57,962 bases of DNA from Thermoleophilia bacterium (GCA_025928435.1 JAICJM010000003.1:1-57962), one strand, 5' to 3'. Counted from the first letter of the stretch, positions 23,961-32,761 are shown. A program made the numbers and translations. Notes: generated by a model from the sequence alone, not told the origin.

Positions 23961-25143
23961 GCCCGATCGCGACCCCGGTCTCGGCGTCGTAGAAGAGCAG
24001 CGATCCCGGCGGGACGCCCAGCTCGATCTCGTCCTCCTCGCGCACGCCGGCCCGCGGGTCGAACCGCGCGATCAGCGTGGCGTTCGGGTCCCGGGCCAGC
24101 TCCTCGATCTCGACCGCCTCGTCCACGTCGTGCGCGAGCGAAACCTGCGTGTCCGAGAGCGGGGTCGAGCCGGCAACGACGACATGGGCTAGGGAGTCCG
24201 ACCCGAGCGCCTCGCAAAGCACGACCCGGCCGCGCAGGGCGCGCGCCCCCGCGCCGCCGGGCGCCAGCCGCTCCGGCCGGATTCCGACGACGACTCGGCC
24301 GCCGGCTCGCCCCTCGAGCCCGGGATGGGCGGCGACCTCGGCGCCGTCGACCGCCAGCCGCTGGTCGCCGACGGCGAGCGTCACCCCGCCGCCGGACGCC
24401 TCGACCTCGGCCTGGAGCATGTTCATCGGCGGCGAGCCGATGAAGCCGGCGACGAACAGGTTGGCGGGCCGGTCGTAGACCGTCTGCGGGTCGGCGAGCT
24501 GCTGCAGCTCGCTGCGGCGCATCACCGCCACGCTGTCGCCGATCGTCATCGCCTCGACCTGGTCATGGGTGACGTAGAGCGTGGTCACGCCGATCTGGCG
24601 CTGGAGGGTCGAGATCTCGGCCCGCATCTGCACCCGCAGCTTGGCGTCCAGGTTCGAGAGCGGCTCGTCCATCAGGAACACGCTCGGCTCGCGCACGATC
24701 GCCCGGCCCATCGCCACCCGCTGGCGCTGGCCGCCGGAGAGCTGGGGCGGCTTGCGCTGGAGATGGGACTCGAGGCCGAGCACCCGCGCGGCCGCCCGCA
24801 CCTTCGCGTCGCGCTCGCGCTTGGGGATCCGCGCCAGCCGGAGCGGGAACGCGATGTTCCCGTACACGGTCATGTGCGGGTAGAGCGCGTAGTTCTGGAA
24901 CACCATGGCCACGTCGCGCTCGGCCGGATCGAGGTTGTTCACGACCCGGTCGCCGATCGCGATCGTGCCCGAGGTGATCTCCTCGAGCCCGGCCACCATC
25001 CGCAGCGCCGTCGTCTTGCCGCATCCCGACGGCCCCACGATCACGAGCAGCCGGCCGTCGTCGATCGTCAGGCTGAGCCGGCGCACGGCGAGGGTGCCGT
25101 CGCCGTAGACCTTCTCGACGTCCTGCATGACGACCCGGGCCAT
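23950..25143 (-). CDS. MalK/UgpC-type sugar ABC transporter ATPase
   Basis: A 397-residue ATPase: Walker A GPSGCGKTT (37-45), signature LSGGQRQR, Walker [13 protein letters not shown], switch His in YVTHDQ, and C-terminal TOBE/regulatory domains with GIRPERL. It begins four bases after the enolase-like gene and closes the eight-gene IclR-headed operon. No permease genes are in that operon, so it probably serves the importer at 16577-19708, which lacks its own ATPase. Confidence 0.93.
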   Translation of the reverse strand: MARVVMQDVEKVYGDGTLAVRRLSLTIDDGRLLVIVGPSGCGKTTALRMVAGLEEITSGTIAIGDRVVNNLDPAERDVAMVFQNYALYPHMTVYGNIAFPLRLARIPKRERDAKVRAAARVLGLESHLQRKPPQLSGGQRQRVAMGRAIVREPSVFLMDEPLSNLDAKLRVQMRAEISTLQRQIGVTTLYVTHDQVEAMTIGDSVAVMRRSELQQLADPQTVYDRPANLFVAGFIGSPPMNMLQAEVEASGGGVTLAVGDQRLAVDGAEVAAHPGLEGRAGGRVVVGIRPERLAPGGAGARALRGRVVLCEALGSDSLAHVVVAGSTPLSDTQVSLAHDVDEAVEIEELARDPNATLIARFDPRAGVREEDEIELGVPPGSLLFYDAETGVAIGPTT

Positions 25144-25147
25144 CGCG

Positions 25148-26263
25148 TTACCGGTCCATCCGGTGCGCTTCGAGGTACTCGTGGTCGAGCTCCCAGCCGA
25201 GTCCGGGTCCGGCCGGCAACGGCACCTCGCCCCCGACCGGCTCCGGCCGGTTGGCCACGAGGTTCCACCAGAACGGGTCGCGGTCGGGGTGGAAGCACTC
25301 GGCGTAGGTTCCGTGGGCCTGGCTCGCGATCAGGTGCAGGCCGACCTGCGGCTCCTCGTGGTGCGCCATCTGGACATCGTACGCGTGGGCGACGGCGGCG
25401 CAGCGGCGCCAGGCCGTCGGCCCGCCCGACCACGAGGAGTCGAAGTTGCAGACGTCGATCGCGCCGGCCTCCATCAGGTCGCGGCAGCCGCTGACCGAGA
25501 GCTCGCTCTGGCCGGCGCACACCGGCAGGCCGCCGAGTGCGCGCACGTCGCGCAGCGCGCGACGGTCGTTGTGCCAGCGACACGGCTCCTCGAACCAGCG
25601 CACGCCGAGCCCGTCCACCCTCCGGGCGAGGTCGACCGCCTCGGCGACGGTGTACCCTTGGTTCGCGTCGATGACGAGCACGAACCCGTCGCCGGCGGCG
25701 GCGCGGGCGGCCGCGACCCGCTCGGCGTCCTCGGCGGGCGAGCGTCCGCCCACCTTGAGCTTGCATCCGGCGAGCCCCATTCCCCGGTACGACTCGAGCT
25801 CGTCGGCGATCGGCACGGGCGCGTCGTAGTACCCGCCGATCGCGATCATCGGGACCCGGTCGCGATAGCCGCCCCAGAGCCGCCACAGCGGCTGGCCGAG
25901 GGCCTTGCCGATCGCGTCCCAGATCGCCAGGTCGACGGCCGCCAGCGCGACGAGCCCGATCCGGCGGTCGCGCAGGATGTCGAACGTGACCGGGTAGCCC
26001 GCCTCCCAGCAGCGCTCGACGGCGAGGCAGTCGAGCCCGGTCAGCGCGGGCGCGAGCTCGTCGCGGATCGCGGCGACGATCTGCCCCATCGTGGCGTCCT
26101 CGTCGCCGGCGTAGGCTTCGCCGATGACGCCCGCCTCGGTGCGCACCCGCACGACCACCGTTGCCCGGTGGGTCATCGAGTAGGTGCTGCCCCGGTACCG
26201 GCGCCCCAGCGGGGCCCGGACCGGCACCGCCTCGATGTCGCGGATGGGGAGCGCATCCGTCAC
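25148..26263 (-). CDS. Enolase-superfamily enzyme with intact KxK motif
   Basis: A 371-residue protein with GTG start overlapping the E1-beta stop. The catalytic set is CKLKVGG (KxK), VIDANQ (Asp ligand), WFEEP (Glu), VCAGQSE (third acid) and MAHHEEPQ (His). The KxK pair plus a C-terminal His is the mandelate-racemase/dehydratase pattern, differing from the single-lysine paralogue at 15454-16575. Probably a sugar-acid dehydratase or racemase feeding the neighbouring dehydrogenase genes. Confidence 0.85.
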   Translation of the reverse strand: MTDALPIRDIEAVPVRAPLGRRYRGSTYSMTHRATVVVRVRTEAGVIGEAYAGDEDATMGQIVAAIRDELAPALTGLDCLAVERCWEAGYPVTFDILRDRRIGLVALAAVDLAIWDAIGKALGQPLWRLWGGYRDRVPMIAIGGYYDAPVPIADELESYRGMGLAGCKLKVGGRSPAEDAERVAAARAAAGDGFVLVIDANQGYTVAEAVDLARRVDGLGVRWFEEPCRWHNDRRALRDVRALGGLPVCAGQSELSVSGCRDLMEAGAIDVCNFDSSWSGGPTAWRRCAAVAHAYDVQMAHHEEPQVGLHLIASQAHGTYAECFHPDRDPFWWNLVANRPEPVGGEVPLPAGPGLGWELDHEYLEAHRMDR

Positions 26264-27237
26264 GCGTGGGCGAGGCCGCGCAGCTCGCGGGCGATCCGAT
26301 CGGCGTTCGGGAGGGTCGCATCCTCCAGCGACTCCGCATAGGCCACGGGCACGGCGTCCGCCGCGACGATACGCGGCGGCGCGTCGAGGAGCTCGAATCC
26401 GGCGGCGACGCACTCCGCGACGACGGCCTGGCCCCAGCTGCCCGCGGCGGGCGACTCCTGCACGCAGGCCAGGCGCCCCGTGTGGCCGAGGCTCTCCAGG
26501 ATGGTCGCGACGTCGAGCGGCGCGATCGACCGCGGGTCGATCACCTCGCACGAGATGCCCTCGGCCGCCAGGCTCTCCGCCGCCTCGAGGGCGCGATGGA
26601 GCATGAGCTGCGCCGCGACCACGGTGATGTCCTCGCCCGGGCGGGCGATCGCCGCCCGTCCGATCGGAAGCGCCGCACCGGGATCTCCGAGCTCGCCCGT
26701 GCGCGGGTAGAGCGCCTTGTGCTCGAAGACGATGACCGGATCGTCGTCGCGGATCGCGGCCCGCAGCAGCGCGTACGCGTCGGCCGGCGTCGCCGGCAGG
26801 CAGAGCTTGATGCCCGGGATGTTCAGGAACCAGTTCTCGACGCACTGCGAGTGCTGGGCGCCGAAGCCGACGCCGCCTCCGGATGCCATCCGCAGGGTCG
26901 CCGGCACGCCCCGCTGGCCGCCGGACTGGAAGCGGTACTTGGCGAGCTGGTTCGCGATCTGGTCGAAGCAGACGCCGGCGAAGTCGGCGAACATGATCTC
27001 GCCCACCGGGCGCAGGCCGGTCACGGCCGCGCCGAGCACGCAGCCGACGATCGCCTGCTCGGAGATGGGCGTGTCCCGCACGCGCGCCCCGCCGAAGCGG
27101 TCGAACAGCCCGGCGGTGGCCTTGAACACGCCGCCGGCGGCGCCGACGTCCTCGCCGATCAGGATGACGCGCTCGTCGGCCGCGAGCTCGTCAGCGAGCG
27201 CCTGGGTGACGGCATCGCGGTAGCTGATTGCGCTCAT
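26260..27237 (-). CDS. 2-oxoacid (pyruvate/acetoin-type) dehydrogenase E1, beta subunit
   Basis: A 325-residue transketolase-like subunit with ATGA overlap with the alpha gene. Blocks include ILIGEDVG, PISEQAIVGCVLGAA, FADFAGVCFDQIANQLAK, and the C-terminal transketolase domain beginning DITVVAAQLMLHRALEAAE. In the family, alpha2-beta2 E1 decarboxylates a 2-oxoacid or cleaves acetoin using thiamine diphosphate. No E2 acyltransferase or E3 gene is nearby. Confidence 0.88.
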   Translation of the reverse strand: MSAISYRDAVTQALADELAADERVILIGEDVGAAGGVFKATAGLFDRFGGARVRDTPISEQAIVGCVLGAAVTGLRPVGEIMFADFAGVCFDQIANQLAKYRFQSGGQRGVPATLRMASGGGVGFGAQHSQCVENWFLNIPGIKLCLPATPADAYALLRAAIRDDDPVIVFEHKALYPRTGELGDPGAALPIGRAAIARPGEDITVVAAQLMLHRALEAAESLAAEGISCEVIDPRSIAPLDVATILESLGHTGRLACVQESPAAGSWGQAVVAECVAAGFELLDAPPRIVAADAVPVAYAESLEDATLPNADRIARELRGLAHA

Positions 27238-28217
27238 GACCGCTCCGCCCACACGTCGTGGAAGCGCGCCTCCGGCTCCGGCTCCGGCCACTCCAGGGCG
27301 CGCGCCGTGGCTGCCGCGACCGCCTCCCGCGCCGCCTCACGGGCCGCGTCGAGCGCTTGGCGGGTCGCGGTGCCGTCGGCCTCGAGCCGGGCCTCGAACA
27401 GCGTGATCGGGTCGCGCTCCTTCCAGCGATCGAGCTCGCCGGGGGGACGGTACGCGCCGGGATCGGTGCGCGAGTGGCCCATGTGGCGGTAGGTCAGCGC
27501 CTCGATGAACGTCGGGCCGTCGCCGGCCCGTGCCCGGGCGCACGCGTCCGCGACCGCCGCGCGCACCGCCAGCACATCGTTCCCGTCCACCTGGACGGCC
27601 TCCATCGCGTAGGCGGATGCGCGGTCGGCCAGCCGCGTGACGGGTGTGGTCGACGCGAGCGGCGAGTACTCGCCGTACAGGTTGTTCTCGCACACGAAGA
27701 CGATCCCGAGCTTCCACACGGACGCGAGGTTCATCGCCTCGTGGAAGGCCCCGATGTTGGTCGAGCCGTCGCCGAAGAAGCACAGCGAGACCGACCCCGT
27801 GCCGAGCGTCTGCGCGGTGAGCGCGGTGCCGCAGGCGAACGGCAGGTGGGCGCCGACGACGGCGAACGACCCGAGCGCGCCGATGCCGACGTCCGTCAGG
27901 TGCATCGACCCGCCCTTGCCCAGGCACAGCCCGTCCGCCTTACCGAGAATCTCGCCCATGGCCCGGTCGAGCGGGGCACCTATCGCGAGCACGGCTCCGT
28001 GGCCACGATACGTGCACGTCATCGTGTCGCCGTCGGCCAGCGCGCTGCAGGCGCCGACCGACACCGCCTCCTGGCCCTGGCACAGATGCGTCGACCCGCG
28101 CACCAGGTTGCGGGCGAAGAGCCGCATCACCTCGTCCTCGAAGTCCCGGATCTCGAGCATGCGCCGGTGCAGGCCGAGCAGCTCGTCGGCCGGGAGGTCG
28201 CGCGTGCCCTCAGCCAT
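27234..28217 (-). CDS. 2-oxoacid (pyruvate/acetoin-type) dehydrogenase E1, alpha subunit
   Basis: A 327-residue subunit. The thiamine diphosphate motif is GDGSTNIGAFHEAMNLASVW ending in ENN; other family blocks are TCTYRGHGAVLAIG, GKGGSMHLTD and YRHMGHSRTDPGAYR. Start overlaps the VOC gene end by eight bases. The GSMH-L and GHS patterns fit pyruvate/acetoin E1 rather than the branched-chain type, but specificity cannot be read reliably. Confidence 0.88.
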   Translation of the reverse strand: MAEGTRDLPADELLGLHRRMLEIRDFEDEVMRLFARNLVRGSTHLCQGQEAVSVGACSALADGDTMTCTYRGHGAVLAIGAPLDRAMGEILGKADGLCLGKGGSMHLTDVGIGALGSFAVVGAHLPFACGTALTAQTLGTGSVSLCFFGDGSTNIGAFHEAMNLASVWKLGIVFVCENNLYGEYSPLASTTPVTRLADRASAYAMEAVQVDGNDVLAVRAAVADACARARAGDGPTFIEALTYRHMGHSRTDPGAYRPPGELDRWKERDPITLFEARLEADGTATRQALDAAREAAREAVAAATARALEWPEPEPEARFHDVWAERS

Positions 28218-28689
28218 CGGCGTCCGCCTCCGCCCGCCGCGGCGGCTGGAAGAGCTCGACCGGGATCCCGTCCGGGTCGCGCAGATAGAGGGCGCATCCG
28301 CCCCGGTTGATCCCGGTGTCGACCTCGACCGGCGGGCTGACGAAGGAGTCGACGCCGGCCGCCCGGAGCCGGTCGTACAGGGCCGGCAGGTCGTCGACGA
28401 CGAAGCACAGATGCGACGTGCCCACGTCCGGCGGGTCGAGCGGGCCGGCCGCCTGCCCCTCCGGCGCGAGGTACTCGAACAGCTCGACGACGTGGCCGTC
28501 GCCGGGCACGCGCAGGTGGGCCATGCGTACGTGCGCGTCGGGATGGCCGACGATCGCTCCCAGGTAGCCGCCCTCCTTCTCCTGCTCGGCCACCGTCTCC
28601 AGCCCGAGCAGGTCGCGGTAGAAGCCCAGCGAGCGGTCGAGGTCGGCGACGGTGAAGCCGGTGTGGTGGATCCTGCGGGGAGCGCTCAC
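28210..28689 (-). CDS. VOC-family (glyoxalase-like) metalloenzyme
   Basis: A 159-residue protein with GTG start overlapping the M24 stop. It has two beta-alpha-beta-beta-beta units: RRIHHTGFTVADLDRSLGFY with the first metal His, VELFEYLAPEG with a Glu ligand, then SHLCFVVDDL with His and IPVELFQPP with Glu. So it is a complete glyoxalase/dioxygenase-fold active site. A relative with the same order sits at 34637-35110, also next to an M24 gene. Candidates are lyase, epimerase or ring-cleavage activity. Confidence 0.85.
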   Translation of the reverse strand: MSAPRRIHHTGFTVADLDRSLGFYRDLLGLETVAEQEKEGGYLGAIVGHPDAHVRMAHLRVPGDGHVVELFEYLAPEGQAAGPLDPPDVGTSHLCFVVDDLPALYDRLRAAGVDSFVSPPVEVDTGINRGGCALYLRDPDGIPVELFQPPRRAEADADG

Positions 28690-29855
28690 CGGGCCGCCAT
28701 GGCATCGCGCAGCTCGACACCGCCGTCCGGCGTCACCACGTAGACGTTCTCGACCCGTGCCCCGATACGGCCGGGGAAGTAGACGCCGGGCTCGATCGCC
28801 ATGACCATCCAGCTCTCGAGCGGCGTCTCGTCGCTCGGGATCAGGTGCGGGTCCTCGAAGGCCGACAGGCCCAGCGCGTGGCCGCCGTGATGGGGGAACT
28901 CACCGCCGGGGAACGTCTCCAGGATCCGGCGCTCCGTGGCGTTGAAGATCGCGGCGCCGTTGTTCCCGGTGGCGAGCTCCGACGACGCCTTGGCGAGGAT
29001 CTGCAGGAGCGCGGCCCGCATCTCGGATACCTCGTCGTTGCGGCCCGACATGTGCGTCTCGGCCGAGTCGCCCCAGTACCCCTGGGCGCCGAGGGCGATG
29101 TCGGCGACCACCGCCTCGCCGTCCTGGACGGCGCGCGGGCTGGCGACGTGGATCGGGCAGCACACGTCGGCGGTCTTCGGGCCCGACAGCAGGTCGGTCA
29201 GGAACTCGATCGGGGCGCCGTTCGCGTTCTGGGCCGCGGCGAGGGCGGCCGAGAAGAGCTCGATCTCGGTGACGCCCGCCTGCCCGGCTCCCTGGGCGAC
29301 AGCCTGTTGGCCGATCCAGCACAGCTCGTAGCCGCGCAGGATCTTCACGAGCTCGTCCTCGTCCTTGATCAGCCTGATCCGGTAGAGCGCCCCGGAGGCG
29401 TCGACGTGCTCCGCATCGCAGTCGCCGCGCAGCAGCCCGGCCATGCCGCCGATCTCGTCGGAGACGCCGATCCGCGCCGCCCGTGAGACCTCGAGCACCG
29501 CGGCCACCGAGGCGGCCAGGGGCGGCAGCGGGTTGAGGTTGATGCCGAAGCCGCGCTCCCCGTAGGGCAGCACGGCGTCGGCCTCTGCGAGCGCGATCGC
29601 CACCGGCACCTCATCCAGCATGACGACGAGCGTCCGCCTGCCGTCGCGGCCGATCACGAGACCGGCCGGCCCGCCGTAGTAGCGCGCGTACCCGCCGAGG
29701 TGGGCGACGTTCCGCGCGCCGAAGAGCACGCACGCGTCGAGCGACTCCTGCTCCATCCACGTCCGCAGCCGCTCGAGCCGGTGCGGCGGGCGCGGGATCG
29801 TGATCCGGTCGCCGAGCGCGGCGCCGGTCGTGAGCTTCGGCTGGTCGTCTGCCAT
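28686..29855 (-). CDS. M24-family metallohydrolase (Xaa-Pro peptidase/creatinase-like)
   Basis: A 389-residue protein; AGGAG on the minus strand precedes the ATG. The N-terminal creatinase-like domain spans about residues 30-165. The pita-bread domain keeps all five metal ligands: Asp in VVADIAL, Asp in GDSAETH, His in HHGGHALGL, Glu in AIEPGVY and Glu in RVENVY. M24 includes Xaa-Pro peptidases, creatinase, ectoine hydrolase and the DMSP lyase DddP. The catabolic context and lack of peptide genes favour a non-peptidase role. Confidence 0.85.
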   Translation of the reverse strand: MADDQPKLTTGAALGDRITIPRPPHRLERLRTWMEQESLDACVLFGARNVAHLGGYARYYGGPAGLVIGRDGRRTLVVMLDEVPVAIALAEADAVLPYGERGFGINLNPLPPLAASVAAVLEVSRAARIGVSDEIGGMAGLLRGDCDAEHVDASGALYRIRLIKDEDELVKILRGYELCWIGQQAVAQGAGQAGVTEIELFSAALAAAQNANGAPIEFLTDLLSGPKTADVCCPIHVASPRAVQDGEAVVADIALGAQGYWGDSAETHMSGRNDEVSEMRAALLQILAKASSELATGNNGAAIFNATERRILETFPGGEFPHHGGHALGLSAFEDPHLIPSDETPLESWMVMAIEPGVYFPGRIGARVENVYVVTPDGGVELRDAMAAR

Positions 29856-29875
29856 CGCGTGTCTCCTCTCCTGTC

Positions 29876-30649
29876 TCAGGCCGCCGGGATCGAGGTCAGC
29901 GCGCCGTCGATCGTCATGCAGGATCCGTTCACGTACGCCGCGTCGTCGGACGCCAGGTAGACGGCCAGGTGGCCGACCTCGGCCGGCATCCCGAGGCGCC
30001 CAGCAGGCACCGCGTCGATGTACACCTGCTCGTCGATCGCACCCCGGGCGACGTCGGCGTCCCACATCGGCGTCCGCAGGACGCCCGGCGCGATCGCGTT
30101 CACGCGGATCCCGCTGCCGGCCCACTCGCCGGCGGCGATGTGTGTCATCATGATCACGGCCGCCTTGGGCGCGCAGTACGTCATCCGGCCCGGGTTGGGG
30201 GAGAACCCGCGGATCGACGAGATGTTGATGATCGACCCGCCGGTGCCCTGCTCCAGCATGATCCGGCCGGCGGCGCGGATGCAGAAGAAGACGCCGGTCT
30301 GCATGACGGCGATCGAGTCGTGCCAGTCCTCGTCCGTGACCTCGTGGGTGTGCGGGCCGACCCGGCTGATGCCGGCGTTGTTCACGACGACGTCGAGATG
30401 CCCGAGGTCGCGCACCGCCGCGGCGAACGCCGCATCCACCTGATCGCTCTTCGACACGTCCGTCGGGTATGCCCGGGCGCGCACCCCGAGCGCCTCGAGC
30501 TCGCTCGCCGCCGTGCGGGCCGAGTCCGCGTCGATCTCGGCCACCGCGATGTCGGCACCCGCGCGCGCAAGCTGCTCGGCGATCCCGCGGCCGAGGCCGG
30601 AGCCCGAGCCCGTCACCAGGGCCACCTTCCCGTCAAGAACCCCGCTCAT
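29876..30649 (-). CDS. SDR-family NAD(P) oxidoreductase
   Basis: A 257-residue classical SDR: TGSGSGLGRGIA, VNNAGISR, catalytic Ser in NISSIRG, Tyr-Lys in TYCAPKAA, and NGSCMTIDG at the end. Start overlaps the IclR stop (ATGA), so it is the second gene of the IclR-headed operon. Twenty bases separate it from the M24 gene. Probably oxidises a hydroxyl group of the pathway substrate. Confidence 0.9.
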   Translation of the reverse strand: MSGVLDGKVALVTGSGSGLGRGIAEQLARAGADIAVAEIDADSARTAASELEALGVRARAYPTDVSKSDQVDAAFAAAVRDLGHLDVVVNNAGISRVGPHTHEVTDEDWHDSIAVMQTGVFFCIRAAGRIMLEQGTGGSIINISSIRGFSPNPGRMTYCAPKAAVIMMTHIAAGEWAGSGIRVNAIAPGVLRTPMWDADVARGAIDEQVYIDAVPAGRLGMPAEVGHLAVYLASDDAAYVNGSCMTIDGALTSIPAA

Positions 30650-31413
30650 GTCGATCCTCCTTTCGCTGCCAGGCCGTCGCCGGCGGCCTGCATCTGCGGC
30701 GCGGCCGCGCTGCCGGCGACGGCGACCACCGCGTCGACCAGCTCCCGGCGGAGGATGCGGTAGCGCTCCACCGGCACCGAGATGCCCATCGCCATCGTCC
30801 CGTCGGCGACCGGCGCGGCGATGCATGCGACCCCGTCGGCGAACTGCTCCTCGTCGATCCCGTATCCGGCCTTCCGCACCCGCGCGACCTCGGCGCGCAG
30901 CTCCTCGGCGGCGACGCGGTGCGTGCGGACGTAGTCGTCGAGCGTCCCGGGGCGGCCGAAGGCGAGCAGTGCCTTGCCGGAGGCGCGCACGTGCGCGGCG
31001 CCGCTGTAGCCCAGGTGCAGGCCGGACACGCGCACCGCCCGCCGGCCCTCCACGATCTGCAGGAGCACGGCGTCGTGGTTCCGCCACGCCGACAGGTAGG
31101 CCGTCTCGCCGGTGCGCTCCGCCAACTCGCGCAGGCACTCGACGAGGTAGGCCGGCGCCGAGACCTGGGCCAGGAACGCCTCCGCTAGCAGGCCGACCCT
31201 CGCGCCGAGCCGGTAGCGGCGGCGGTCGTCCTTCGCCAGCAGGCCAGCGTCGACGAGCGTGTTCAGCAGGTGGTACGCCGTCGGCACGGGGATCGCGAGC
31301 GCCTCGGCGGCGGATGTCGCGCTGGAGCCGCCGCTGCTCGTCGCGACGTGCTCCAGGAGCTCCGCCGCCCGGCGCACCGAGCGGATCCGCGTCGGGGCCG
31401 TTTCTTTCATCAT
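30646..31413 (-). CDS. IclR-family transcriptional regulator
   Basis: A 255-residue regulator starting at one of two adjacent ATGs (31413 or 31410). The N-terminal winged helix includes RSVRRAAELLEHVA and the recognition helix region IPVPTAYHLLNTLVDAGLL. The effector-binding GAF-like domain follows (LGARVGLLAEAFL, TAYLSAW, VRTHRVAAEELRAE, ADGVACIAAPVAD). It heads its own operon and an inverted repeat lies at its promoter, so autoregulation with an aromatic or organic-acid effector is likely. Confidence 0.92.
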   Translation of the reverse strand: MMKETAPTRIRSVRRAAELLEHVATSSGGSSATSAAEALAIPVPTAYHLLNTLVDAGLLAKDDRRRYRLGARVGLLAEAFLAQVSAPAYLVECLRELAERTGETAYLSAWRNHDAVLLQIVEGRRAVRVSGLHLGYSGAAHVRASGKALLAFGRPGTLDDYVRTHRVAAEELRAEVARVRKAGYGIDEEQFADGVACIAAPVADGTMAMGISVPVERYRILRRELVDAVVAVAGSAAAPQMQAAGDGLAAKGGST

Positions 31414-31414
31414 C

Positions 31415-31443
31415 TGGAATCCCGCTTCAGGATGCGGAATCCA
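31415..31443. promoter_or_regulatory. IclR-type operator (inverted repeat)
   Basis: TGGAATCC (31415-31422) and GGAATCCA (31436-31443) form inverted arms matching at seven of eight pairs, 13 bases apart. The site lies between the -10 box and the start of the iclR-family gene, a position suited to autorepression of the whole operon. Confidence 0.55.
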
Positions 31444-31469
31444 TACCACCCGCCGGCGGGGCCAGTCAA
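31440..31469 (-). promoter_or_regulatory. Candidate promoter of the IclR-headed operon
   Basis: On the minus strand TTGACT (31469-31464) is followed after 18 bases by TATGGA (31445-31440). The -35 box is good and the -10 box is weak, as expected for a regulated promoter. Confidence 0.4.
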
Positions 31470-31480
31470 CCGGTTGCCCG

Positions 31481-32215
31481 CTAGTAGGTGTCGACGACCG
31501 ACCCGGGCGCAAGCGTCAGGTCGAGCATGCGGTGCAGCGCGAGCACGACCTCGCCGACCCGCAGGAGGTGCACCGGAAGCTGGGCGTTCGGGCGCAGGTC
31601 GAGCGTGCCCGGTCCTGTCCACGCCTCGTGCTCCACGACGTCCCCGAAGGCGCGTGCGACGAGCTCCCGGCTCGTGCGGCCCACCTCCTCCTGGCGCACG
31701 CGGAGGTTGACATTCAGGCCCGAGCCGGGCACGACCCGCTCCAGCTCGGCGCCCGACGACGGCGTCTGCTTCCAGCACATCGTGGCCGTGGCCACCTCGA
31801 TGCCGTTGCGGGCGATCCTCCCCACCAGCAGGTCGCCGTCGGGCTCGAGCGACACCTGGCCCGCCTTCTTCGGCTGGCCGTAGATCTCGCGTCCGGCCGC
31901 GACGGCGCCGTCCGACTCCAGGACGAGGAACGGCGAGTACACCGCCGGGCGCCCGTCCGGCATCCGCACGGGCAGCTGGAACGCCGACTCGCAGTACACC
32001 CCGAACCACTCCGCGTCGTGCATCTTATAGACGTGCACCACGCACAGGTCGCCCGTCAGCTCGAGCGGCTCCGGGATAAGCGCGTCCGCGGCGGCCCGGT
32101 CGGTGCGGTAGACGATCGTCAGGATCTCGGTGCGGCGCAGCCGGATCGGCAGCACCGGCACGAGTGGCGCCAGGTGGGGCGTGCTGTGCAGGTCGCGTGG
32201 ATCGAACGGGGCCAC
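31481..32215 (-). CDS. Acetoacetate decarboxylase-like protein
   Basis: A 244-residue protein; GTG 32215 is the start best matching family length, though no clear ribosome site precedes it. Family features: SPFLVLESDGAVAAGREIYG and QPKKAG, which carries the catalytic Schiff-base lysine region, and a C-terminal LPVHLLRVGEVVLA. The ADC superfamily includes true decarboxylases and related aldolase-dehydratases, so decarboxylation of a beta-keto acid or an aldol-type reaction is possible. It lies upstream of the IclR operon on the same strand but is separated by a 67-base regulatory gap. Confidence 0.8.
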   Translation of the reverse strand: MAPFDPRDLHSTPHLAPLVPVLPIRLRRTEILTIVYRTDRAAADALIPEPLELTGDLCVVHVYKMHDAEWFGVYCESAFQLPVRMPDGRPAVYSPFLVLESDGAVAAGREIYGQPKKAGQVSLEPDGDLLVGRIARNGIEVATATMCWKQTPSSGAELERVVPGSGLNVNLRVRQEEVGRTSRELVARAFGDVVEHEAWTGPGTLDLRPNAQLPVHLLRVGEVVLALHRMLDLTLAPGSVVDTY

Positions 32216-32273
32216 GGCCGGCGATGATAGAGCCCGGGCGCGGGGCTGGCGGGCGACCGTATGCTTTCCCGTC

Positions 32274-32720
32274 GTGTCCAGCCTCCAGGATCGGGTCGTG
32301 GTCGTCACCGGCGCGTCGTCGGGGATCGGCCGGACGATCGCGCTGCGCTGCGCGCACGAGGGGGCGCAGGTGCTGGCGAGCGGCCGGCTCGAGGAGGCGC
32401 TGCAGGAGCTGGCCGCCGGGGCTCCGGCCGGCGGCATCCGGGTCCACCGCGCCGATCTCACCGAGCCGGGCGCGCCCGAGGCGGCGACCGACGCGGCCTT
32501 GTCGGGCCCGGGCCGCCTCGACGGGGTCGTCCACGCGGCGGGCACGGCGCGGAGAGGGGAGGACATCCGCTCGGCCGGCGACGACACGACCGCCGCCGTC
32601 CGCTGCCGTCATCGCCGCGAGCGCGGCCCGGGCGACCCGGCGGTGTTGCTGCACTCGGACGACAGCGCATGGATGACGGGCCAGGCGCTCATCGTCGACG
32701 GCGGCTACACCGTGCAGTGA
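32274..32720 (+). pseudogene. Internally deleted SDR remnant
   Basis: The 148-codon frame starts as an SDR (VVVVTGASSGIGRTIALRCA, then DGVVHAAGTARRG) and ends as one (DDSAWMTGQALIVDGGYTVQ). The middle, about 90 residues with the catalytic Ser and YxxxK, is missing. The junction region (about 32545-32640) reads as Arg-rich sequence unlike any SDR core. It cannot catalyse SDR chemistry. A decayed gene is the simplest reading. Confidence 0.75.
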
Positions 32721-32731
32721 GGGCGCCGGGC

Positions 32732-32761
32732 TTGACGAGCTATACGCTATAGCGATTTACT
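32732..32761 (+). promoter_or_regulatory. Shared promoter/operator element, copy 1
   Basis: TTGACG (32732-32737), ten bases, TATAGCG (32748-32754), then ATTTACT. CGCTATAGCG at 32745-32754 is a perfect ten-base palindrome. If TTGACG is the -35 box, TTTACT at 18 bases could be the -10 box and the palindrome would lie in the spacer. It drives the operon beginning at 32772. Confidence 0.65.
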
